Notes: a model not told the origin generated them from the letters alone. A stretch of DNA of 5,633 bases from an uncultured Acidimicrobiales bacterium (GCA_938028175.1 CALJAE010000026.1:1-5633); one strand, 5' to 3'. Counted from the first letter of the stretch, positions 1 to 5,633 are shown. Numbers and translations are program-made.

Positions 1-594
1 ATGCAAGGCCTAGCAGACGGCTACTTTGTTTTGCCTTACACAATCGGTGACTACCTGGCTCCAAAGCTTAACGAGCCGCTAGTCAGCACAAGCGACGAAG
101 TGTTTACTCAATCGAAGGCCTTAATCGAGGAGACAACAAGCCACTTCTTGGGTATTGGGGGAACCAAGTCGCCAGATTACTTCCACCGCGAGCTAGGCAA
201 GCTTGTCTGGAACTATATTGGCATGGAGCGAGATCAAACCGGGCTTGAGAAAGCAATCACCGAGATCCAAGCACTGTCTGAAGAGTTCTGGAAAGACCTC
301 CGGGTTCCCGGCAACTCGACATCGCTCAACTCAACGCTAGAAAAAGCTGGCCGTGTAGCTGACTTCTTTGAATTAGCCGAGCTGATGGCCAGAGATGCCC
401 TAGACCGCAATGAGTCTTGTGGTGGTCACTTCCGAACCGAATCTCAAACAGAAGAGGGCGAAGCTTTGCGTGACGATGACAACTACTCTCACGTGTCTGC
501 CTGGGAGTGGAAGGGTGCAGGCACCCCCCAAGAGAAACACAAAGAAGAACTCAACTTTACTGAAGTACCACTATCTCAAAGGAGCTACAAATGA
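1..594 (+). CDS. sdhA: Succinate dehydrogenase / fumarate reductase flavoprotein subunit, C-terminal part (5' truncated by window edge)
   Basis: This is the last 197 residues of the FAD-carrying catalytic subunit of succinate dehydrogenase (complex II), which oxidises succinate to fumarate on the cytoplasmic side of the membrane. The frame is open from base 1. The opening MQGLADGYFVLPYTIGDYLA matches the segment that follows the FAD-binding GANRLGASAL motif in this family, so the first ATG is an internal methionine and about two thirds of the protein lies to the left. Further support is RNESCGGHFRTE (residues 136-147), the conserved segment near the active site in its non-classical (Bacteroidetes/Actinobacteria) form, and the C-terminal QRSYK. 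The gene overlaps sdhB by 4 bp (ATGA), so the two are translationally coupled. In this enzyme type a membrane cytochrome b subunit (sdhC) normally lies just upstream, but it is not in the window. Confidence 0.95.
   Translation: MQGLADGYFVLPYTIGDYLAPKLNEPLVSTSDEVFTQSKALIEETTSHFLGIGGTKSPDYFHRELGKLVWNYIGMERDQTGLEKAITEIQALSEEFWKDLRVPGNSTSLNSTLEKAGRVADFFELAELMARDALDRNESCGGHFRTESQTEEGEALRDDDNYSHVSAWEWKGAGTPQEKHKEELNFTEVPLSQRSYK
578..584 (+). promoter_or_regulatory. Ribosome binding site of sdhB
   Basis: AAAGGAG lies 6 nt before the ATG at 591, inside the last codons of sdhA. It is a strong Shine-Dalgarno sequence at good spacing and decides the sdhB start. It also explains how sdhB is translated efficiently despite its start overlapping the sdhA stop. 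Confidence 0.85.
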
Positions 595-1364
595 GCAAAA
601 TGTTAAGCCTGACATTAAAAGTTTGGCGCCAAGAACGCCCACACTCCAAAGGCCGCTTTGAGACCTACCAGATACAAGACATTCCAGACGATGCGTCTTT
701 CTTGGAAATGCTAGATGTTGTTAACGAACAGCTCGTAGAGGATGGCAAAGTACCAATCGAGTTCCCACACGACTGTCGCGAAGGGATCTGCGGTACTTGT
801 GGTGTGATGATTAATGGCCAAGCTCACGGACCTGAAAAAGGTACTGCTACCTGCCAGCTCCATATGCGAAAGTTCTCTGATGGAGACACAATCGTTGTTG
901 AGCCTTGGAAAGCCGGGGCTTTTCCAATCGTCAAAGACTTAGTCGTTGACCGTTCTCCCCTCGATGAAATTATCACAGCAGGTGGCTTCATAACTGCCCC
1001 GACTGGAACTGCCGGTGACGCTAACGAAACACCTATCCCCAAAGAAGCAGCTGACTCTTCAATGGATGCTGCAGCTTGCATTGGTTGCGGTGCATGTGTA
1101 GCAGTTTGTCCTAACTCTGCAGCACAGTTGTTTACATCTGCAAAGCTATGGCATCTGAACTCACTCCCACAGGGGCAGGCTGAACGTTTCAAACGAACCG
1201 AAGCCATGGTCGAAACTATGGAACAGTTCTTTGGCTCATGCACCAACCACGGCGAGTGTAAAGAAGCATGTCCGAAAGAGATCAGTCTCGACTTCATTGC
1301 ATACATGAACCGCGACTATGTGAAGTCAAAGATCAAGAACCGCAAATTGGCCGGTCAAGGCTAA
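591..1364 (+). CDS. sdhB: Succinate dehydrogenase / fumarate reductase iron-sulfur subunit
   Basis: This complete 257-residue subunit passes electrons from the flavin of SdhA to the quinone site through three Fe-S clusters. The N-terminal ferredoxin domain carries the 2Fe-2S ligands C62, C67, C70 and C88 (DCREGICGTCG). The C-terminal helical domain carries C163, C166, C169 and C173 (CIGCGACVAVCP) and C217, C223 and C227. By homology, C163/C166/C169/C227 hold the 4Fe-4S cluster and C173/C217/C223 the 3Fe-4S cluster, so every ligand is present. Length and the WRQ at 12-14 fit actinobacterial, menaquinone-linked SdhB. The start at 591 is supported by AAAGGAG 6 nt upstream and the ATGA overlap with sdhA. 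The stop overlaps the stop of the convergent gene on the other strand, and no intrinsic terminator is evident just after it. Confidence 0.97.
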   Translation: MSKMLSLTLKVWRQERPHSKGRFETYQIQDIPDDASFLEMLDVVNEQLVEDGKVPIEFPHDCREGICGTCGVMINGQAHGPEKGTATCQLHMRKFSDGDTIVVEPWKAGAFPIVKDLVVDRSPLDEIITAGGFITAPTGTAGDANETPIPKEAADSSMDAAACIGCGACVAVCPNSAAQLFTSAKLWHLNSLPQGQAERFKRTEAMVETMEQFFGSCTNHGECKEACPKEISLDFIAYMNRDYVKSKIKNRKLAGQG

Positions 1365-2509
1365 AGAGTTCTTCGTTGCGACCAGTCTGAAAGACCCTGT
1401 AACACCTGTGGGCTGACAGAGGGTACTTGCGCTCCAAGGGTGCCTAAACTGCTCGACGGCCGCGTACCTCCCAATACCCAGCCGAACAGCTCAGCCTTAA
1501 GTAGGTCAGGATCCTCTAACGCTTCTGTAGAAAGATATAGTTCTACAGCAATAGACCCTGGGATCTGCATCACTACAATTTTTTCGTTCTTTAAAGTAGA
1601 GCCTTCCTCTACTGCTAATCGGAGGTCAATTTTTGGTTCTTCAGCTCCAAACTGCTCACAGATTGATCCGAACGTCTCGACAACTCGTATGGTAGAAGCA
1701 AAGGCAGTCAATGTCGCTAGAAGCTCCTCCTGTTCACAGGCCAATGAAATATGCAGAACAAACTGTCTATACTGTAGAGCAATTTCTTCCTCCGAATTTA
1801 TCTTCTTCGCTCGATCTTGAAATACACCTAGTTGTTCTACAAACCCATATTCAATCAATGCTTCAATTTGGCGGCTCGATTCAAGCCCGATGGCTATTTG
1901 TAATTCTGAACCGTCGAACGGCACACTATTGAAGGCTCCGTTGAGGTTATTTCCCATATTCCTAAGCTGAGTCCGGTCAGTCTCCGAAAAAGAAGGATCG
2001 TCAGATGCAAAATCAATCAGTATTTCTAGCGCAGCCGCAACATCTACCACTAGCCGCCCTTGTTTTCCTAAATGACTTGGCGAATCTAAATCTGAAGATC
2101 TGACGATTTCCTCTATCCCCCAGTTCTGACTAGTCAACATCTCTAACTCACCAGCAGTGTCACCCCCGACTGTTTCAACAAACTCATCGAAGTCATTTAG
2201 GGCAGTCTGCAGGCCTTCCAGTAGATCAATAGCAAGTTTAAAGTCATTGTCGAATTGAATGCGAAGCTGCAACTCTTCTCGCAAGTCACGATCCTCTGCG
2301 TCAAGAAACAACACAATGGCTCGAAGCTTTTCTCTAAAGTGAGCCAAATCGTCGAGATATTCGAATTTGATATGAACTTGTAGTTCCGACCCTTCGAAGG
2401 CAAGCCAACTTGGGGCCTCACCATCCAAATATTCTTCCTCGGTCTCGACCCAAGTATCAATCTCATCACGAAGATCAATAGCGAGCTTGAGTCGCTCGGG
2501 ATAGTCCAT
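1361..2509 (-). CDS. Unrecognised acidic protein with internal beta-alpha repeats (paralogue of the gene at 3597-4685)
   Basis: I do not recognise this 382-residue protein. It is rich in Asp/Glu and has no signal peptide, membrane helix or cysteine motif, so it is probably cytosolic. It is internally repetitive. Residues 38-115 run from FEGSELQVHIKFE to VETVG, and residues 198-281 run from FDGSELQIAIGLE to VETFG. Within the first copy the strand-like ELQVHIKFE (42-50) recurs as ELQLRIQFD (79-87), and KLAIDL at 8-13 recurs at 91-96. This suggests a unit of roughly 37 residues: a short beta strand, then an amphipathic helix. The C-terminal part (about 310-350, with TEALEDPDLLKAELFGWVLGG) resembles residues 303-331 of the protein at 3597-4685. 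The start has AAAGG 9 nt upstream (2519-2523). It is divergent from the ROK kinase and convergent with sdhB, overlapping it by 4 bp. Function is unknown. Length, repeats and a diverged paralogue make it a real gene. Confidence 0.8.
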   Translation of the reverse strand: MDYPERLKLAIDLRDEIDTWVETEEEYLDGEAPSWLAFEGSELQVHIKFEYLDDLAHFREKLRAIVLFLDAEDRDLREELQLRIQFDNDFKLAIDLLEGLQTALNDFDEFVETVGGDTAGELEMLTSQNWGIEEIVRSSDLDSPSHLGKQGRLVVDVAAALEILIDFASDDPSFSETDRTQLRNMGNNLNGAFNSVPFDGSELQIAIGLESSRQIEALIEYGFVEQLGVFQDRAKKINSEEEIALQYRQFVLHISLACEQEELLATLTAFASTIRVVETFGSICEQFGAEEPKIDLRLAVEEGSTLKNEKIVVMQIPGSIAVELYLSTEALEDPDLLKAELFGWVLGGTRPSSSLGTLGAQVPSVSPQVLQGLSDWSQRRTL

Positions 2510-2579
2510 AAAACGCCGCCTTTACCACATCAATTGTACTGTTCACAACTAAATATGGCTCCCAACAGATTTATCCCTA

Positions 2580-2593
2580 AGCTATAGATAGCT
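2580..2593. promoter_or_regulatory. Short inverted repeat, possible operator upstream of ROK kinase
   Basis: AGCTAT-AG-ATAGCT has perfect 6-bp arms around a 2-bp centre. It lies 16 bp before the kinase start, overlapping a possible -10 box and ending just before the ribosome binding site. A dimeric repressor could act here, but a palindrome this short can arise by chance in AT-rich DNA. Confidence 0.25.
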
Positions 2594-2597
2594 AAAT

Positions 2598-2603
2598 GAA
2601 AGG
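2598..2603 (+). promoter_or_regulatory. Ribosome binding site of ROK kinase
   Basis: GAAAGG lies 6 nt before the ATG at 2610. It is a moderate Shine-Dalgarno sequence and supports this start, which places the phosphate-binding DVGGTK at residue 12, as usual in the family. Confidence 0.6.
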
Positions 2604-2609
2604 CTCATA

Positions 2610-3593
2610 ATGGCTTCTAGCAAGAATGCATACATCGGTGTAGACGTCGGAGGAACCAAGATCCTCGGAATTCTGACCAATGGTATTGATGACACCATTA
2701 TCGAGCAGATCAAAGAACCTACTCCGAAGGAAAACCCTGAAGAGGTTGGGCCAGCGATCTTATCTGTAGTACGCCAGCTTGTTTCGCTAGCAGAAACTCA
2801 CGGCTTGGTTGTGAAAGGCGTTGGCGCCGGCGTACCTGGATTAGTCGATAGCTCTGGTGTACTGCGCTACGGGCCGAATGTTCAGGGCGTCATCAATCTT
2901 GATATCACCTCTATGATCAGAGCCGAGTTCGAAATACCGGCAGTAGCCGAAAATGACGGTACACTCGCCGCTTTAGTCGAACACAGAATTGGTGCAGCCC
3001 AGGGACATGACCATGCGCTGCTGATCACGCAAGGAACCGGTATCGCCGGCGGCCTAATCGTAAATGGAAAGGTCGTGAAAGGTGCTAACGGTTTTGCTGG
3101 TGAACCAGGACACGCGTTGATAGATCCTCATGGCCCGATGTGTGCCTGTAAGCAACAGGGTTGTTGGGAAGCTGTAAGCTCTGGAGCCGGCCTAGCCAAT
3201 ATCGCACGTCTAGTCGCTGAAGAAGGCAAGGCAGACCGGATTCTTGAGATAGCCGGCGGCAACATCGAGGAGATACGAGGAGAACACGTTGCTCAAGCTG
3301 GTGAAGAAGGCGATGCAGGAGCAGCTGAAGTATTTGATCGTTTTGCGTATTGGGTAGCCGTTGGTCTTTCAAACTTAAGTGCCCTACTAGATCCAAGCGT
3401 AATAGTTCTTGGCGGTGGCTTAGCATCGATATCTGACCAGTTCATAGACAAAGTGCGCGAACGTCTACCCGCACGACTAATTGGCGCAGACTATCGCCCA
3501 CAGATTCAGGTAGTACCCGCCAAGTTTCGAGCTAACGCTGGCGCTCTCGGCGGGGCAATCAGAGCGCGAGACTACGTCATTAATGGCAAATAG
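2610..3593 (+). CDS. glk: ROK-family sugar kinase, probable glucokinase
   Basis: This complete 327-residue ROK (repressor, ORF, kinase) protein is predicted to phosphorylate glucose or a related hexose with ATP in the cytosol. It has no N-terminal helix-turn-helix, so it is a kinase rather than a ROK repressor. Visible motifs, in order, are the phosphate-1 loop DVGGTK (12-17), the catalytic segment AENDGT with D116 as probable base, the phosphate-2 loop GTGIAGG (142-148), the sugar-binding GEPGH (164-168), the zinc site (H168 with CAC at 178-180 and GC at 184-185, then E187), and LGGG (267-270). The zinc motif argues against the polyphosphate glucokinase subgroup. Some positions differ from the common consensus: NDANAA is replaced by NDGTLAA, GIGGG by GIAGG, and CxCG by CACK. 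Family and kinase role are secure. Glucose as the substrate is likely but not proven by sequence. It ends 3 bp from the end of a convergent unknown gene. Confidence 0.9.
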   Translation: MASSKNAYIGVDVGGTKILGILTNGIDDTIIEQIKEPTPKENPEEVGPAILSVVRQLVSLAETHGLVVKGVGAGVPGLVDSSGVLRYGPNVQGVINLDITSMIRAEFEIPAVAENDGTLAALVEHRIGAAQGHDHALLITQGTGIAGGLIVNGKVVKGANGFAGEPGHALIDPHGPMCACKQQGCWEAVSSGAGLANIARLVAEEGKADRILEIAGGNIEEIRGEHVAQAGEEGDAGAAEVFDRFAYWVAVGLSNLSALLDPSVIVLGGGLASISDQFIDKVRERLPARLIGADYRPQIQVVPAKFRANAGALGGAIRARDYVINGK

Positions 3594-3596
3594 CGT

Positions 3597-4685
3597 TTAG
3601 CTTATTCCGAGTTTTCGAAGTGGACCATTCACTAATGGGCGTGGCACTTCTATCGAGGCTGGGCCAAGGTTTTGTCGGTTACTATTCATGCCCCCTCCTC
3701 TACTAAATTGCGTAAGAATTGCAGCTCGCAAAACACCTTGCGGACCCTCCAGTATTTCTACAGGAAAAATCATAATGAGATCATCATTCTGGGCGTGTTT
3801 GATCTGAAAAGATGGTTCGCCATGGATGAGACCTATATATTCACATTTAAACGATGACCCTTGCAGTGAGCCCGAGCCCCAGAATACTGCATCGATCGCT
3901 TCGCCGATAAGATGCGCTCTTTCGGCCAATACTGCCCTACCTTTTAGACTGAAGCAGCACTTATGCAGGATATCTTCGGTTGTTAGAGTGTCGTCAGCTA
4001 GAGGTAGTGCGATGAGAATGTCTTCGTACTGTATAAATATTTCCGGAATTGTCTCCGCTACATTGTTTAACCTCGAACGCTGTGTTTCAATCAGTTCCAC
4101 TAGCCCCGGATCGTAAAGTGCCTCTAGCGCTTCAAGATCTTCAAAGACGATTCGGATGTGAGCTTGTGAACCATCATTGTTTTGTTCGACCTTGTAATAC
4201 TCGGCTTGGCGAGAACTTAGTTTGCTAACATTTCTGATCTTAATGTCGCTCCTTCGCAGAGATCCGACACCTATGAGTAGGCTTGATAACTGAGCAATAC
4301 GGTTAGTTCTCATTAGTTCAGGCGCCAAGCTCGCAATAATGCTCAAACTAAGACTAATAATGAAGTTCGACAGCTTTGTAGCAACTACTTCTTGGCTTTC
4401 GGTCAAGTCCAGATCTAAGACTTCTGAGCCCAGCTCGAGTGACAGGTGTTGGCCGTATCCATCAGGCGAGTTATAAGAAGCACCCGTATGTAAATTTGGC
4501 AGGGCAGTCCTTTCATATTCCTCCAGGGCTTCGATTTCATCAAATCTGACCTTCAAATATGGGAACCCATCTTCTGAGACCCTGGCTGCGACATGAACCA
4601 AGTCCGAGAACGGAACCTCCTCTAGCCACACCCCAATCTGGACGTGAACTGAATTAATCAAGTCCTCGCGACTCTCAAATATCAT
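3597..4685 (-). CDS. Unrecognised protein with internal repeats (paralogue of the gene at 1361-2509)
   Basis: I do not recognise this 362-residue protein. It carries an internal duplication: YLKVRFDEIEALEEYERTAL (43-62) matches HIRIVFEDLEALEALYDPGL (176-195). The second copy is preceded by NDGS (170-173), like the DGSELQ before the repeat in the protein at 1361-2509. Residues 40-62 also align without a gap to residues 40-62 of that protein (HIKFEYLDDLAHFREKL). The C-terminal PVEILEGPQGVLRAAILTQF (308-327) matches its TEALEDPDLLKAELFGWV. The two are therefore diverged paralogues of similar length and design. There is no signal peptide or Zn site; residues 105-122 are hydrophobic but look like a buried helix. 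The ATG at 4685 has only a weak purine stretch (GGCGG) 4 nt upstream. It lies 56 bp downstream of lhr on the same strand, so co-transcription is likely. Function is unknown. Confidence 0.75.
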   Translation of the reverse strand: MIFESREDLINSVHVQIGVWLEEVPFSDLVHVAARVSEDGFPYLKVRFDEIEALEEYERTALPNLHTGASYNSPDGYGQHLSLELGSEVLDLDLTESQEVVATKLSNFIISLSLSIIASLAPELMRTNRIAQLSSLLIGVGSLRRSDIKIRNVSKLSSRQAEYYKVEQNNDGSQAHIRIVFEDLEALEALYDPGLVELIETQRSRLNNVAETIPEIFIQYEDILIALPLADDTLTTEDILHKCCFSLKGRAVLAERAHLIGEAIDAVFWGSGSLQGSSFKCEYIGLIHGEPSFQIKHAQNDDLIMIFPVEILEGPQGVLRAAILTQFSRGGGMNSNRQNLGPASIEVPRPLVNGPLRKLGIS

Positions 4686-4711
4686 TGTGCCGCCGTATTC
4701 GATCCGCTCAT
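4682..4711 (-). CDS. Possible 9-codon leader ORF translationally coupled to the downstream unknown gene
   Basis: In the gap between lhr and the unknown gene, the minus strand reads AAGGTGG, 5 nt, ATG, then MSGSNTAAQ and a TGA that overlaps the ATG of the 362-residue gene as ATGA. This Shine-Dalgarno is clearly better than the one directly before the long gene. The arrangement suggests ribosomes load here and re-initiate at the overlap. It could be chance. Alternatively, this may be the true N-terminus, separated from the gene by a one-base indel or sequencing error, because the two frames differ. Confidence 0.3.
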   Translation of the reverse strand: MSGSNTAAQ

Positions 4712-4741
4712 TCTTTCCACCTTGTAGCCCGCTGAAGCTAA

Positions 4742-5633
4742 CTAGACAAACGTAATTCCTCTATAGCCAGCCGTAAGGCCATGCTCCAGCATAATAGCCT
4801 TAATCTCAGGTGACTCACCATGAGGCTTAGAGTTGATCGTCCGAATCTCTAAGCGTCGAACTCTCCCCTCTCTAACAAGATCCTTTAGAGCTTGAATCCA
4901 CCCCGAATTGGTCAAACCACTATCGAACACCACCAGGCTTTTACCGCCACGTTCGAGGTAGCAAAGCAGCTCACCATCATTAGATAGAACCACATAAGCC
5001 CCCGCTGACCTTGATGGCCTACCTTCGACAGTTGGCCAACCGATGGCTGCTCCATATGGTTGAGCAGGGTCAGCGGCAGCCATAGCCATAACCGATTCAG
5101 TGTTCGGCTGATTGGGCAGATCCTGACTTTCGTCAGGATGACGGGAAGCAGAGTCAGGATGACGGGAAGCAGAGTCAGGATGACGTCGAGGCGCAGAGTC
5201 AGAATGACGGAAATCTCTCAATCGGTCGACGGCTCCAGCCAAACCAAACTGAGCAGCTCCTAGACCTTCGATGAAGTAACCGCGTCGCACTTGACCTCTG
5301 TCTTCCAGCTCTTTCAAAACTCTGTAGACCCCGGCGAACCCGCCGGTCGTTCCTTCGGCCAACGCCATCTCTCTAGTTAAAATCCCATAACGCTCTAGTA
5401 ACTGATTAGCCCGAGCTGTTATCCGCTCAGTATCTGAAGTGCGTTCTCCCGAAGCAAGCCCTGCGGTCAAAGTCCAACGACCTGTGGCTGATGCTGGCCC
5501 TGACCTGGACAAAGCTCTAAGTGATCTACCTGCCCTATTTGGTCGCCTTGATCCCTTTCGACTTGGCTTCTTCCTCTTCCCTACTGTCTGTAGTGCCCGC
5601 AATGGCGTGAAAGAGTCGTTTGTAACGTGGCCG
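4742..5633 (-). CDS. lhr: ATP-dependent helicase Lhr, C-terminal part (5' truncated by window edge)
   Basis: About 297 C-terminal residues of Lhr, a large superfamily 2 DNA helicase of about 1500 residues linked to DNA repair. The ATPase core is outside the window and only the end of the long C-terminal extension is present. The frame stays open to the right edge and reads GHVTNDSFTPLRAL there, which matches the Lhr segment GxVTNDTFxxLRA. It continues with a basic linker, GRWTL, then a winged-helix-like part (QLLERYGILTREMALAEG, GGFAGVYRVLKELEDRGQVR, RGYFIEGLGAAQFGLAGAVD). It ends with DPAQPYGAAIGWP, GRPSRSAGAYVVL, LCYLERGGKSLVVF and the final LVREGRVRRLEI segment, all typical of Lhr. A TTG at 5602 could look like a start but is internal. 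Between GAVDRLR and MAMAAADPAQPYG lies a repeat-encoded insert of about 30 residues. The gene ends 56 bp before a same-strand unknown gene, probably in one operon. Confidence 0.92.
   Translation of the reverse strand, partial: GHVTNDSFTPLRALQTVGKRKKPSRKGSRRPNRAGRSLRALSRSGPASATGRWTLTAGLASGERTSDTERITARANQLLERYGILTREMALAEGTTGGFAGVYRVLKELEDRGQVRRGYFIEGLGAAQFGLAGAVDRLRDFRHSDSAPRRHPDSASRHPDSASRHPDESQDLPNQPNTESVMAMAAADPAQPYGAAIGWPTVEGRPSRSAGAYVVLSNDGELLCYLERGGKSLVVFDSGLTNSGWIQALKDLVREGRVRRLEIRTINSKPHGESPEIKAIMLEHGLTAGYRGITFV
5119..5216. repeat. In-frame repeat cluster inside lhr (three to four units with core GTCAGGATGACG)
   Basis: Two identical 21-bp units (5132-5152 and 5153-5173) are followed by a 24-bp variant (5174-5197) and a diverged partial copy (from 5198). 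Each opens with GTCAGGATGAC, or GTCAGAATGAC in the last; within the core, GTCA and TGAC are inverted. Unit lengths are multiples of three, so the lhr frame is kept. On the coding strand they give FRHSD-SAPRRHPD-SASRHPD-SASRHPD-ESQDLP. The left end is a palindrome (5120-5139). HPDESQD-like peptides are known to me as products of REP-like palindromic repeats read through genes. That this is a dispersed element here is inferred. Confidence 0.85.
5120..5139. repeat. Perfect 8-bp hairpin bordering the repeat cluster
   Basis: ATCCTGAC (5120-5127), a TTTC loop (5128-5131) and GTCAGGAT (5132-5139) form a perfect hairpin. Its right arm is the start of the first 21-bp repeat unit. In the lhr frame it codes for PDESQD. 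There is no T-run, and it lies within a coding region, so it is not a transcription terminator. It looks like the body of a REP-like palindromic element. Confidence 0.85.

Larger units (their letters stand above)
2510..2609. promoter_or_regulatory. Divergent intergenic region, probable promoters for the unknown gene (leftward) and ROK kinase (rightward)
   Basis: This 100-bp AT-rich gap separates two divergent genes and should contain both promoters. Leftward, TACAAT on the minus strand (plus-strand positions 2533-2538, 5 of 6 matches to TATAAT) is a plausible -10 box about 24 nt before the start at 2509, but I find no convincing -35 at normal spacing. Rightward, TATAGA (2583-2588) is a weaker -10 candidate that would give a very short leader. 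A 14-bp inverted repeat overlaps it. The element calls are inferences from sequence only. Confidence 0.5.

Noticed and set aside
1..3. The ATG at base 1 as the true start of the first gene
   Set aside because: It corresponds to the internal Met of the SdhA segment ALMQGLADGYF; roughly two thirds of the protein must lie upstream.
824..1306. A 160-residue open frame on the minus strand
   Set aside because: It lies wholly antisense to sdhB, whose Fe-S ligands are all intact, and its translation shows no recognisable domain.
1394..1424. Possible terminator hairpin after sdhB (ACCCTGT pairing with ACAGAGGGT)
   Set aside because: The stem is short and bulged, no T-run follows, and it lies within the coding region of the convergent gene.
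3085..3426. A 113-residue open frame on the minus strand
   Set aside because: It is antisense to the ROK kinase motifs, is rich in Leu/Gln/Arg as expected of a shadow frame, and has no ribosome site I could support.
5132..5197. Short CRISPR-like array
   Set aside because: The units are contiguous 21-24-bp tandem repeats without unique spacers, and they lie in frame within lhr.
5060..5263. A 67-residue plus-strand frame reading VRMTGSRVRMTGSR repeats
   Set aside because: It is the antisense reading of the repeat cluster in lhr; the repetitive peptide follows from the DNA repeat.
5602..5602. A TTG at 5602 (minus strand) as the start of a 286-residue protein
   Set aside because: The frame continues upstream to the window edge with Lhr-like sequence (GHVTNDSFTPLRAL), so this is an internal Leu codon of a truncated gene.

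Overview
This window comes from the chromosome of a bacterium, most likely an actinobacterium of moderate GC. The evidence is a menaquinone-type succinate dehydrogenase whose iron-sulfur subunit is of the actinobacterial kind (WRQ near the N-terminus, DCREGICGTCG, AACIGCGACVAVCP), the C-terminal end of a full-length Lhr-type helicase, and a glucokinase-like ROK kinase. The genus cannot be fixed from this sequence. No RNA gene, CRISPR array, transposase or phage gene is visible.

Layout, left to right. (1) 1-1364, plus strand: the 3' end of sdhA, joined by an ATGA overlap to a complete sdhB. (2) 1361-2509, minus strand: an unrecognised 382-residue acidic protein (here 'ParA1', a label for this annotation only), built from internal repeats. 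Its stop codon shares bases with the sdhB stop. (3) 2510-2609: a 100-bp divergent intergenic region, the only one in the window with room for promoters in both directions. (4) 2610-3593, plus strand: a ROK-family sugar kinase, probably glucokinase. (5) 3597-4685, minus strand: a second unrecognised 362-residue protein ('ParA2'), which appears to be a diverged paralogue of the first and is tail-to-tail with the kinase, 3 bp apart. (6) 4742-5633, minus strand: the C-terminal about 297 residues of Lhr, running off the right edge. It probably heads an operon that reads through into ParA2, with a 56-bp gap holding a possible 9-codon leader ORF.

The ordinary content is central metabolism (succinate oxidation, hexose phosphorylation) and DNA repair (Lhr). 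Two things are less ordinary. One is the pair of repeat-built acidic proteins of unknown function, each convergent with a metabolic gene. The other is a palindrome plus tandem repeats sitting in frame inside lhr, where it adds a run of RHPDSAS-like heptapeptides to a linker. I do not see a recognisable defence, secretion or biosynthetic system; the paralogous pair is the best candidate for something undescribed.
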